Assembly (NCBI GenBank): GCA_029783825.1
Contig: JAREIK010000500.1
Location: 868,001-932,000, forward strand
Source of the DNA: Sapria himalayana
Lineage: Eukaryota; Streptophyta; Magnoliopsida; Malpighiales; Rafflesiaceae
Length of the DNA stretch: 64,000 bases
Direction: 5' to 3'
Part shown: one piece after another, positions 44,420-55,400 of the stretch
Layout: each line of letters begins with the position of its first letter
Numbering within the stretch: position 1 is the first letter of the stretch
The notes under the pieces: model-generated
Databases searched by the model: none
Seen by the model: the letters and a program-made list of their open reading frames with translations, nothing else
What the model was told of the DNA's origin: nothing
Position numbers and translations under genes: made by a program

Positions 44420-46200
44420 CACTTTTTAATTGGTTTTCTAGGAGGTATGTGAGACATAACCAAATTTGATTAGTTGATTCTCTCTTATATTATTATTTAT
44501 AGTTCTTTTAATTTTTAATTTTTTTTAATTATATTATTCCTAGTCTTATTATATATCTATTTTATTATCTTCATCTCAAATTTTTTTTTATTATTTCATT
44601 CCTAGTTTTATTATTTATAGTTCTTTTTTGAATATATTGTTTTTTACTCACATAATATTCAATTTCATACTATATGATTAATTTTATAATTGTTTTATAA
44701 AATTTTTCTTTTAATTTATTTGATAGTGATACTTATCTATCACAAATAAATTTTTGATGTAAATTTTTATTTGATTCATTCATCCTTAATCCTACGACAC
44801 ACATTATCATCAATATTTTTTTTCTTTACTTAATATAGATCCTAGGTATTTAAAAAGACTAATATTTTATATTTTTATTTTTTTATTATGATTACTACAT
44901 CATTATGACTTTTAATATAACTAAATTTATATTTTAAATACTTTATTTTGTGATGATTAATCCTAAAATTCTTAGACTCATGTATAATTTTTTAAAATTT
45001 TAGTTTCTTATCTAATATTTCTTTGATTTCATGAATTAATAATATGTCATCTGCAAATAATATATGCCAAAGGATATATTTTAAAAGTCTTGTTAGTTCA
45101 TTAATTATTAGCATAAAAATACAATAATTGAGTAATGATGCCTTAAGCAATCTAATTTTGGATAATTATTTTCTTTTATATATTCCATATTAATTAAATA
45201 ATTATATTTAATATTTTTTTTGGCAATACCAATCAAATTAAATTTCTTAGTTTTCTATTATAAGATTTTTTCAAATTAATACCTGGCATGCAAAAGTTTT
45301 TTTTTATTTGTTTTTGTATTTCTCAATTAATCATATGATTAAGTAGATAGCCCCAATAGTAGATTTACCCAATATAAATTTTAATAAATTTTCAAAAATA
45401 TGTATTTTTTAATTTGTGTTCAATTATTTTTCTTAAAATATTATAGTGTGATTAATGAGTTTATTATTTTGATAATTTTTATAATTTTGAATGTTTCATT
45501 TATTTTTATTAATGAGAATTATAATGTTTTGGTTCTTACATTCTTGTTTAACAACCTAATCAATCATATCATATTTTTTTCTTAGGACTCTTTAAATTTT
45601 AATAGGAATTTCATAAGACTAGGGTTTTTTTTTATTTCATTTTTTGAGAGATACTAAAATTTTTGAGTTTTATCTTGTCTACATATATAAAGTTATTTTA
45701 TTATCTATTATCCTCAATAATCAAATCTAAATTTATAAATTTATTTAAAATATCATAAAAAAATATTATTCAATTTTCTTTTACTTTATTTTTTATTAAA
45801 ATGTAATTATTTTTATTTTTAATATATTTTATTTGATTAATATCTATCTTTTCCTTCTCTTTCATTCTAGTTAGTTTATTAATATTAAATACTATTTATT
45901 TATTTTGTAGTCTTTCATATAATTTATTATATGTCTAAAATTTAATTTCATTTATCTTAAATTTCTTTTTTGTCTGTTTATACACTTCATATTGTTTTAG
46001 TTTTAACTCTTATGTATTTTTAAAACAAACTTATTTTTCTTTAATGATTTAATCTCGGGTTTTCATCATCAAATTTTTTTATGAGTAAATATTTTCTTTA
46101 GATATTCTTTTTATATAATTTGTCATTTTATTTTACATAGTGTTTGTATTTATGGTCAAGGATCAATTAAATTTATTATCTATTTTTTTAAAAATATTTA
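44420..46200 (-). mobile_element. L1-type LINE remnant (reverse transcriptase and C-terminus)
   Basis: Minus strand, from high to low coordinate: words near 45400-45460 read KIIEHKLKNTYF (canonical ERVIEHRLR), NLYWVNLLLGLSTLI and EKYKNK*KK (canonical GRSTTEAIFLLRQLMEKYREKKK), near 45130 ACLRHHYSIIVF (canonical GSALSPYLF), at 45035-45070 the catalytic ILFADDILLIHEIKE, then LDKKLKF and ESKNFRINHHKIKYLKYKFS (44890-45000). Further on NIDDNVCRRIKDE (near 44810) and RENQLIKFGYVSH at 44440-44480 match the plant LINE C-terminus (RLRWFGHVSR). No endonuclease domain or poly-A tail could be placed. Every frame is broken. Confidence 0.75.
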
Positions 46201-46269
46201 TTGTTTCTTCTTTTAAATTTTAATATTTTATTTTTCGATATTTTTTGTCTTTCTATAAATGTACTTTAC

Positions 46270-49200
46270 AAGATGTAGATTTTCTAAAAGAAATATAGAG
46301 TCTTAAAAATCATATTATATGTCGAAGTATATGAAGAATAATATCTGTGTTGCCTAGAAAAATTTAGAAATTGACTCCTTATTTTGGTAATATAAGATAT
46401 ATCTAGTTTGATAATTATCAAATAAGTAAATTTTTTTATAATTTTTGTATCAATGAAAATACTTGTGGCCCAAGAAGCATGGATATGCCATACTACAGTC
46501 GTGTCCTCATGTCCCCGTGTCCCTATGTTCGACACTTGGATATGGTACGAATATGTGTTTGATATGTCACATGGCATGTTGGACGGATGCATCAGATACA
46601 TATTAATAAATAAAAAATTACATGAAAATTATGAAACTGGAACGGTGGGGTGGGGGGTTTAAATACATGATTTTAATTTTTAAATATGCAATATGTAAGT
46701 ATAATTGTTTTTTAAAGTTTATATATATATATATATTAATTTATTATGCCATGTTCTAGTCATATTTATTTTTTAGTTTTTTGGAATTTGTCGTATCCCC
46801 GTATCTTGTTGTATTGTATTTTCGTGTCTGTATCCGTGTTCGTGCTTTTTAGCTTGTGACAACTAAAAAATCTATCTTTGATATAATTATTGTTTTTGTT
46901 GTGCACTATTTAATGTTAGTTTTTAGTAAAAATATCTATTATATTTCTTTTGTGATGAAATTATGTTTATAGGTATTTTTTTAAATTTATAAATTTTTAA
47001 TTTATTATCTAATAATAATGATATTATCAATATAAACTAATAAAAGTTAATTTAACCAAGTAAAATCTCAATGTGAAAGAAAAGTTTGAAATATACTTAT
47101 GTAATTTTAAAAAGTGACCATGATAGAAAATCTTTTGAACCAAATTCTCAATGATTATGTTACTCTATGCATAATTGTTTGTAGTCTACACAAAATCAAT
47201 TTCATTCATGCATGAAAATTAGATGATTCTTTCGCACATATATTTATTAAGATTTTTATGAAGAAATATATATTTAACAAGAAATTGGCAAACTAATAAT
47301 CTAAAAATAGTTGTTACATACAACAAAATTGTGATGGTCATTCTTGCTATTGATACAAAGGTATGATGATAATCAATTATATATATATATACACATGAAA
47401 TCTTTGATTACCAATCAACCATTAAGTCAATATATATTGTCATAAATATTAATCTTTGTAGTGATTATGTATAATCAATAATAGATTTCTTCCAGACATG
47501 AGATACTCTTCTTATATTTTATAGAGTATAAATATCTATTTTTTTCTAACTTAGCATCTCAATATGTAGGATCAGATAAAATTTTAAAAATTTATAATCT
47601 TTGATGTGTGTTCTAGTACTATCAAGAGAAGGCAATGAACAATAATAGAAAAGGAGAGTTTAGGATAAAAGCATATGTGAAATCATGAGCTGAATATAAT
47701 ATAATTTATTTTTTTTTAATTGTATCATTGAAATTAGTGTAGAAAAATTAATATACCCACTATAAAAATGAAAGGTAAAATATATGTACATGGGGCGCTT
47801 TTATATGATGGGGCCAAGTAGATCGGGACAATCTACTTGTTGGGTGCCCTCATTCATAACAAAAAAAATAATAAAAACAAAAATAAAAATTGTAAACTAA
47901 ATATAAGTTGAAATTATAATATTCCCTTTAAAACTGGCGTATAAAGATGAAAAATACTAAGCTTAGTGCAAAGTTAAATAAGCTGAGATATTTTTAAGTT
48001 CAAATATATACATATTGGCTGATCTATTGTCTGAACATAGGGCATAGCAATAGTTTTATTTTGATCTTTATCATGAGGAAGAAATAATATATTCTATATG
48101 TAATTTTTTTTTGTTCATAAAATATTAGATTATAAGTTATATTTCTCACTACTTGGTAATCACAATAAAAAATAGGGGAAGAGGAAAGTTAATAATTTCT
48201 TTTAAAAAATATCTGATTTAAAATATTTGATCTAATATATTACTTGAGATACTACTCTGTCTTTATATTGAATATCAAAATTTTTTTTTTCTATCTTTTA
48301 TAAGATTATGTTTTTCTAAGAAAAGTATACAAAAATTTTAGTAGGTATTCTCTCGATGCAAATAAATGTTCAACTTGAATATGAATATTTTATTAACTAA
48401 AATAAAATTGTGTCAAGATAAATACATAAAGGAGAATTTAGAAAATGAGTAACCAAATTGATTACATAAGTTTGATGATGATCAAATAAATAATTTTTTT
48501 TTATGATTCTCTTGAAAGTAGTAGAATCAATTAATAGAGTTATACCAGATAATAAATTTATAATTGGATTAATTGCAATATATGTTAGAGAACTATCAAC
48601 TTTGTAAGAATAGTTTCTCTATGATAAAGTAATGAGTTTTTGAGAATAAATTATTTTAATTCAAAAAGTATTTGAGTTTTTCAAGATCATTCATTTGAAT
48701 TTGTGATTGAATATATTCTTTGAGTTGAAAAATTTTTAACTTATTATTTATGTAAATAATAAGCAAAATTATTTTATCATTAGAATTTTTTTAAAAAAAT
48801 AAAAAAAATCAGTACATGCACACATATAAACCAAATAACATGATTACTTATGAAAATTTTATAAACTATGATCTTAATGATTGCTTCAAGTGATATTGTA
48901 TCACTCAAAATATAAGTGATTACTCCAAGTATAAATTATCCTCAATGTTACAGTAAATAAAAATATTTTAATGTTTAGCTGATGTATCTCCTTTCTCTGA
49001 TATGCTACTAGTGAAATGAAAATTCATATGAAGACCATCTTAGTTATTGCCTATTGGAGAAAATATATTTTGATAATGTATACCAAATATCTAAGTAATC
49101 TCTCACAATAAGTTTCATCTTAAAGTTATTTTTTTTATTTGGATATGTTTTTATAATGAATACTTTTTCACAAGTAATAATAAATATTATCGAAGGTTGG

Positions 49201-49800
49201 AGTACTAGTTTTCAAATCTAATTGGAATGGAAGACATTTATTTTTTCTAACATGGCCTAACGTCATTTTTTATGAGATAATATCTTGTAAGAACACTTGA
49301 GAATGCAAGTACTGTCAAGAGAAATAGTACAAAAAGTAAAAGAGAGGAGAATGTGTGAGTATGATATATGTGAAATAGGCTGTTGTTTCATTTGTCTATT
49401 TTGTTTGGAGAGTAATTAGAAGTTCAAAATTATAGGTAAATAGCTGGTTGAATGATCATCTGATTTCTTGAGAGATTTTATCTTTTCTGAGCATGCTAGG
49501 CATGTCTTTTTAATTTAGTATAAACTCAAAGTTTAAGGTGATCAAGTCTTTAGTCTCAAGCTCATCTTGGATAGGAATCGGAGTAAAGTCATGAGTTACT
49601 CCGTCATGTGGGCCAAAGGAAAATTTCATCTCTTGATAAATCCTACTTTTCTTAGAGTCATCATGATTTGTACTGGCTGGTACATATGATGATTTAATTG
49701 AAGTGTTATCATATTGCGGACCAATAAGTTCATATATAGCTGATTGGTGAATATTTTTCCTCACTGCTAGCTTAAGTAAGATTATAGAGGAGTAATAAAT
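46270..49800 (-). mobile_element. Minus-strand copia remnant interrupted by a small inverted-repeat element
   Basis: On the minus strand the order ends in RNase H-side sequence at 46284-46440: FTYLIIIKLDISYITKIRSQ then FLNFSRQHRYY (canonical LIYLTVTRPDISYAV..VSQFL). Before it, 46880-47400 holds reverse transcriptase: DYHHTFVSIARMTITILLYV, then CQFLVKYIFLHKNL (canonical LDVKNAFLHG), NLVQKIFYH (canonical WFEKFS) and ISLYIDNIIII for YVDDMIIT, so the catalytic DD is DN. 47400-47700 keeps LVIKDFMCIY-type wording. 47700-49800 should be integrase and gag but is too degraded; an 84-codon frame (49510-49764) is open without known resemblance. No LTRs were identified. Confidence 0.6.
46455..46870. mobile_element. 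Small terminal-inverted-repeat element inside the copia RNase H
   Basis: Left end CTTGTGGCCCAAGAAGCATG and the reverse complement of the right end, GTTGTCACAAGCTAAAAAGC, followed by ACGAACACGG, form imperfect inverted ends; the interior carries GTGTCC/CCGTGTCC words in both orientations (CCCCGTGTCCC near 46515, CGTGTCTGTATCCGTG near 46822). It splits copia RNase H sequence (46284-46440) from reverse transcriptase (from 46880), so it inserted after the copia. A TG/GGGG tract lies at 46644-46660. The target duplication is not clear. Confidence 0.5.
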
Positions 49801-50166
49801 AATAATTGGTTTAAATATATATTTTTTGGATTCTTACTCATTTGTCTTACTAAAAGATGAGTCATGCTTAAGAAAAATAATGTTTGTACTTATTAATATT
49901 ATATTTTTTGGGTTTTTGAGTAACCAATAAAGATATATTTCAAAGTCTTAGGTATCATCTTATCTTGTCTTAGGAAGAAATCACGAGCAAAACAAACACA
50001 TTCAAAAATTCAAAGAAACATGCTAAATAATTTCTTAGTGGGATGCAAAATCTAAAAGTATATATTGTGAGAAAATATAAAAGATATTTGGTTGTAGATT
50101 AATTTATAATTAATATCATATATTTTTAAAGATATTTTAGAATATTCTTACCGAATAAATATATTT
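49801..50166. other. AT-rich stretch, no feature
   Basis: May continue the decayed copia on its left. No motif, repeat unit or coding resemblance seen. Confidence 0.5.
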
Positions 50167-50630
50167 ATAGGTGGCAAATTGTTTGTACTTGTTTGGCATG
50201 ATGGATTGCTAGCAACTTGGGATGTGTTGGGTCATGTCGGGTTGGATCATTTCATATGGAAACATGATAGACTCGGGCATTAGGCATGAGTTGTGCGTGG
50301 GGTAGCACAATGCAAATCTAGGTTAGCTAGGGGTCATGATAGGTGAGTTAGGGCTTGGATCATGCTAGGATGAGTTTGGGCCAAGTTAGCTTGAGCACTA
50401 GCTAACGACTAACTATAACTTGGTTCAACCCGACCTAACGCAACCCATCATGTTTTTTAAAAAAAAGGCATACGACATTCACGTGCCAACCCTAGATAGG
50501 ATTTCAATCTGAGCTGGGGCATTACTCGGGCCAACCTTCTGACCCATGTCTATTTTGGGCTTGGGTTTGGTTGTGATGGGATGTAGGTCGCATAGGGACC
50601 ACTTGATTTGTTTGTCACATCTAGGAGTGT
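50167..50630. mobile_element. hAT-like non-autonomous element (MITE)
   Basis: A G/C-rich island with ends TATAGGTGGCAAATTG (50167) and the reverse complement of GTTTGTCACATCTAG (about 50611-50625), the usual TAGGGGTGGCAAA/TTTGCCACCCCTA ends of plant hAT elements. The interior is a run of GGGTTGG, GTTGGGTCATGTCGGG, TTCAACCCGACCTAACG and GGGCTTGG words that recur in these elements as diverged G/C repeats in both orientations. No coding capacity. The 8-bp target duplication is not evident. Confidence 0.65.
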
Positions 50631-51069
50631 CTAAGATGTCTATCAAATGTATATTATGTCTTTGTGTTTCTATATTGTAGAGTGTACCAACATATGAAAT
50701 CTGATGTATAATTTAATTATTAGTATAATTAGTATTAATTTGTTTGACAAATTTTAATGAATTGTTTCATTTTTAGTAATTATTATATTTTTATTAACTT
50801 TTTTTTATTATTTTTTAAAATATTTTAAAAATAAAAAAAATTATAAATTAAAATAAAAAAGAAACAACCATGTAAACCATGTATAACAATCAATAAAGGT
50901 TTCAAAGTATCTAAATGAGATAGAGGAGTGGGAGGAGAAAAGATTGAAATGGGAAAAATTAAATTTATAATATAGCATTAATCATATTAATATGATTTGT
51001 GGAATTTACAAGTCATGTGCTTTCATGTACTAAAAAAATAAATAAAATAAACTAAAACTTAATATATTT
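50631..51069. other. AT-rich stretch, possible LTR of the copia fragment
   Basis: Lies on the 3' side of the minus-strand RNase H fragment and would be expected to hold its 3' LTR. No partner LTR is present in the window to confirm this. No other feature seen. Confidence 0.35.
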
Positions 51070-51520
51070 ATTTAAGATGGGGTGTATATGTCACAATTTC
51101 TCATATTAGAAAAAAAGAAAGCAATCTGTAATCTTTTAAGAGTCTTTGTGAAGATGTCTATAATTTTGTCAATAATATGTATATAGTTTGTAGCAATCAA
51201 ATTATCTTGGTTTTTCTCAAATAAATTGGCAATCATTCTTAATATGTTTTGTTTACTCGTGAAATATTGAGTTAATAATAATGTGTTAGTAGTCCACTAA
51301 TGCTCATAAGTAGTTGATGTTATAATCTTATATTTTATTTTTGTACTGAATTTCAAAATAATTATCTATCTCTTATTTTAAAAGGAGATGCTGTTACTTG
51401 CAAAAAAATATAAAAATTCATGGCAAATGTTTGCTTTGTAATTACATGGGTCCAATTAGAATTTGATTACAGTTCTATTTGACTATACCTATGATTTCTA
51501 AATAAAATCCTATGTTCTAG
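51070..51520 (-). pseudogene. pol: Copia RNase H C-terminal fragment
   Basis: Minus strand: TTNTLLLTQYFTSKQNI followed by NILRMIANLFEKNQDNLIA, then TNYIHIIDKIIDIFTKTLK and RLQIAFFFSNMRNCDIYTPS (51085-51270). The canonical copia form is TKHIEIDCHFVREK and DQLADIFTKPL, ending in a Cys-Asp-Leu/Ile-His block, so this is the very end of pol. The rest of the element is missing; the hAT-like end at 51531 abuts its upstream side. Confidence 0.7.
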
Positions 51521-51524
51521 AGCT

Positions 51525-51795
51525 AGAAATGTTAAACGGCCATGACATGGTCCATCGTGAACCATCCCATCAGGTCATGATGCACCAATATGATGCAAAG
51601 GAACTGTCAGCATGTCTTGATGGCTTGTATGGGGAAACTAGGGCATGTTGAGATATTATGGGTAGGTCTTGACCCAGGTGAAACTTGAAGATTGTTCCCG
51701 ACTTGGCATGTGGATAACCCAAGCTAGGATGGGTTAGCTATTGTAGTCCGCACAAGCTATTAGCTAGTTGTCATGAGCTTACTCATTTATGTTGT
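51525..51795. mobile_element. hAT-like MITE fragment, left end
   Basis: Starts CTAGAAATGTTAAACGGCC, close to the hAT-type end TAGGGGTGTTAAACGGGCC, and continues as a G/C-richer region with CATGACATGGTCC, GGTCTTGACCCAGG and CTAGGATGGG words. No matching right end follows before the direct repeat at 51779. The right-end-like sequence at 60770 is of the same family but 9 kb away. Confidence 0.55.
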
Positions 51796-52970
51796 GATGT
51801 AATTCATGTGGCGACCTCACAATCAATATCTTCGTGAAACCTAGTTTGTAATGCTATATTTCATATCTCTATGCTGATTGGTTTCGTCTTGTCTTGGGCT
51901 CATTAGGAGAGTGATTTCAACTTTTGACTAATTTGTGTAGGGTAGGTTAGTACATTTCTTCATAGTTAAATCACAAACTAGTGACAAACTCTTAAACTTA
52001 ATAGGGTCAGAATGTTAGAACTCCAAAAAGCATTACTTTCAATATACTTGTATTCTCCTATTTGAATGCTCTCACATATTTCAATTCAAATTTATCAGTA
52101 TACTTGATATTAAATAAAGTCTTTTGCTATGATCATGGATGTATATAATAAGTTTGTGCTATTCTCTCTTATCTAATATCTTGTATGACTTTGTGCATCA
52201 TACCTTTCAACTATCTACATCTTTGAAGATTGATGCTCTGCATGAGTTTTAATACTTTAAAGTCCTCTTTGATTCATTGGACCATATAGGACGTCTCTTA
52301 TTAGGGACGTGACTTCCTAGAGCCATGAAAGGATTCCTCACCCACTTTCATCTCGGAAGCAACACATAGCAAAACTTCCACCTCAATAGGCAAGTACTCA
52401 TTATGCACTACTAGATAACAATTGATATTTTTTTCATTCTAGAGGAATATTTTTTCTCTTATTGCAACTTCACACATGGTTTCATTAGTTATTATGCATT
52501 GACAGGAGAGATATAATTTCGGTCACTAAGTTTGATATAAGACAACACCTCTTGTTGATAATATTCTCTCATGCTATGATATAATTTATCATGGGTCTCT
52601 TCATTCACGTAATGATGCAACCTGTGTGATGATCTCATAATCAACATTTTCGTAAGACCCAACTTATAATGCTACACTTTATAATTATATTCTAATTGGT
52701 TTTGTCATTATTTGGGCTTATCAGGAGAGTGACTTTAATTCATGATCAATTTGTACATGCTAGGCCAACATCATTCTTCATAGTCAAGTTTTAGACTAGT
52801 GATAAGCTCCTAAAACTTAATAGGGTTGACATGCTTGAATTCCAAAGAAGCATCACATTCAATACCCTTTTAATTCTCATTGGAGCACTCACACATCTCT
52901 ATTTTAACTTGTCAGTATATTTGATATTTAATAGAGTGTTTAGTTATGATCATTGATGTACATTACATGT
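51779..52970 (+). repeat. Direct repeat of about 370 bp at ~818-bp spacing
   Basis: 51779-52152 and 52597-52970 align throughout: GTGGCGACCTCACAATCAA against GTGATGATCTCATAATCAA, TTGTAATGCTATATTTCAT against TTATAATGCTACACTTTAT, AGGAGAGTGATTTCAACTT against AGGAGAGTGACTTTAATTC, and TGCTATGATCATGGATGTA against TAGTTATGATCATTGATGTA trimmed. The spacer (52153-52596) has no recognised coding content. It could be a pair of LTRs of a tiny retroelement, or two units of an ~0.8-kb tandem repeat. No TG/CA termini or primer-binding site could be fixed. Confidence 0.75.
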
Positions 52971-53053
52971 CAATGATATAGCACTACTATGTGATGACCT
53001 ATTGGTTCTATTTGGATAAATGAGTTGGGCACTTGGGCTCATGTATCAATATG

Positions 53054-53054
53054 C

Positions 53055-53087
<33 letters not shown>

Positions 53088-53116
53088 CGTGTGCGTGTGC
53101 GTGTGTGTGCGTGTGA
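53054..53116. repeat. AT/GT/GTGC microsatellite
   Basis: (AT)n passes into (GT)n and then GTGCGTGTGC units. The CG-containing end contrasts with the AT-rich surroundings. Confidence 0.95.
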
Positions 53117-54171
53117 AATTAAAAAACATCAAATTATTTTGAAAAATTAAACTATAAATGTAATGTGTATGAATATTAAAGTAAAAAAATATATTAAAAA
53201 ATATTTAAGTCTAAAAATATAAATCTAAATGCTTAAAAAAAATAAAACAAATTGTAAAATGAAATGAATGCAAATACAACATCAGCAACATAATGTTACT
53301 TTCTTTGGTTCGTATTATCACAACTCTAAGTCTTAATATTATTATTTTTATGTATATTATCATTCATTTGTAACTTATTGATTTTATATTGAAGATTCAT
53401 TTAAGTATCATTTTATTTTTTTATGTATGACAATTTAAATAATATATTGTGATAATGTTCTCTTTATATTTGAAATTAGATTCACACATACAGAAAAAGG
53501 AGATTCAAATGATATGCTAGATATCATAGGGGTTAATAAATCATGTGTCATTTTAAATAATACTTGAAATATAAATTCGTATAATTTTTACTAATTCAAT
53601 ATATCATAATTTTTTATATCATTATTGATTAAGATAAAGTAGTAATCTTTGTTTAAGTATTTTTACAACTTATTTATATTTGAATGATCTTCTCATTATT
53701 TTTTAATAACTAATTAAATGTAAAAGTCATCATTTTTAAATATGATGTTGATATTCATACTCAGAGGATTGTTAAAATTATTAGATTTATTTTCATAAAA
53801 TTTAAATAACTATCTAATTGTTTGTAAATCCTATTTTTAGGTTATTGATTCATGTAAATGAACATGAATTTGATAATATTTTTTATCCCTTCAAATTTAA
53901 TCCTAAAATTCAAAGTCAGTTAAATAATAAAGAGATGTAATAAAAGACTATTATTTTAAATATATTTTTTTTCTTTCTTAATAGGCATGACACCAAAGTA
54001 TGAGTATTTTTTTATTGGTTAAATATATTACTTATATTGTATATGTATCTAAGTGTAATGTAGATGGTGAGAATTTATACAAATGAATATATATTTGTTC
54101 ATCATCAAAAAATTTATTAATATTAAAAAGTAAAATTCTAACATAATTTGATTCATTAATTATTAGTTTAT
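53117..54171. other. AT-rich stretch without recognised features
   Basis: Over one kilobase of A/T-rich sequence with no frame over 60 codons, no repeat unit and no family resemblance that I could see. It serves as the left flank of the complete copia element. Confidence 0.6.
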
Positions 54172-54176
54172 CGTTA

Positions 54177-54314
54177 TGTAGAAAATATGGAAAAAAAATA
54201 ATTTCATTTCAAGTTATGTCATATGGGTAGTAGTGATATCTATTTATAAAAAAATTTTACATGTTTACAGCTGTATATAGTTGTTTACTGCTATTCATCA
54301 CATGATATTCCACA
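54177..54314 (-). repeat. 3' LTR of the complete copia
   Basis: 138 bp, from TGTAGAAAATATGG to GATATTCCACA (plus-strand reading). It aligns with 58774-58957. On the minus strand it begins TGTGGAATATCATG. The preceding tract AGCTTGAGGAATAA (54315-54328, minus strand) is the polypurine tract. Confidence 0.85.
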
Positions 54315-54329
54315 TTATTCCTCAAGCTG

Positions 54330-55400
54330 GGTTGTAGATGTTAAGCAACCATTTTGTCTATTGAGCTGTATTGTAAGAATATAAGATAAATATACAACTT
54401 TCTCTTCGATATTCTCTTTGATGAAATGCCAGCATATCTCCACATATTTGGTTCTATCATGGTGAACCGGGTTTTTGCTATGCTAATCGCAGATTGATTA
54501 TCACATAAAACTTACATAGATTTGTCAACATGGATCTTTAGTTCATTATAGATTCTTCTTAGCTACATACTTTCACAAATTCACAAGGCAAGAGCTCTAA
54601 ACTCAGTTTTAACTAAGCTTCTTGCTACTACATTCTGCTTTTTGCTCTTCCAAGTAACCGAATTTTCTCACAAGAATTAGTAATACCCTGAGGCTGATCA
54701 TTGGTCAACAAGTGAGAAAACCCAATCAGCATCAGTGAAAATCTTCAGATATCTATTATTAGTTTTCTCAAAGAACAACCCTTGTTCAAGTGTCAATTTG
54801 AGGTACCTCAAGATTTGGTATATTGCTTGCATGTGTTTTTCAGCTAGGCTATTCATGAACTGGTTAATTATGCTGACAGGAGGTGATATCAGGTTTGATG
54901 TGCGAGAGGTAGATGAGTTTGCCGACTAATCTTTGATATCTATCTTTATTTGCTGGAGCTCCATTAGATTGCATATTAAATTTGATTGTGGTATTCATGG
55001 GAGTTTCAGCTAGCTTATATCCATTCATATCAGTTTTCTTTAGAAGATCTAGCACATACTTTCTCTGGGAGACTGAATTTTTGACCGAGTAATTTTCATA
55101 TTTAAGAAGTATTTGAGGTTTCCCAGGTCTTTGACTTTGAATACCTTGGCTAAAAATAATTTTAATCTCTGAAGTATTTTTAATGATCTCTTATGATAAT
55201 GATGTCATCAACATAGATTATGAGGATGACTCTCCGTCCTTCCTCAAGATGTTTAATAAACATCGTATGATTTGTCTGACACTGCGTGTAGCCATACCTT
55301 TTAATTGCCTTGGTGAACTTGTCAAATCACGTCTTGGGTGATTGCTTAAGAACATACAAGGATTTCTTCAACTTTAGCACTGAGACAAGTGTTTCTGGTA
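54330..55400 (-). pseudogene. pol: Complete copia: reverse transcriptase C-terminal half and RNase H
   Basis: Minus strand from 55400 down: YVDDI at about 55200-55220 with upstream LIIY; then MLDLLKKTDMNGYKLAETPM (from 55055) and RYQRLVGKLIYLSHIKPDIT (about 54925). RNase H: SVTWKSKKQNVVARSLVKTE (near 54660), FRALAL, CDNQSAISIAKT (near 54480), then NMWRYAGISSKRISKRK where TKHVEIDRHFIKEK is usual. Stops occur at Trp and Gln codons and there are a few frameshifts. Confidence 0.85.

Noticed and set aside
50167..51795. G/C-rich patches read as possible gene promoters or CpG islands
   Set aside because: Their ends and repeated GGGTTGG/CCAACCC words match hAT-like elements; no coding exon is attached.
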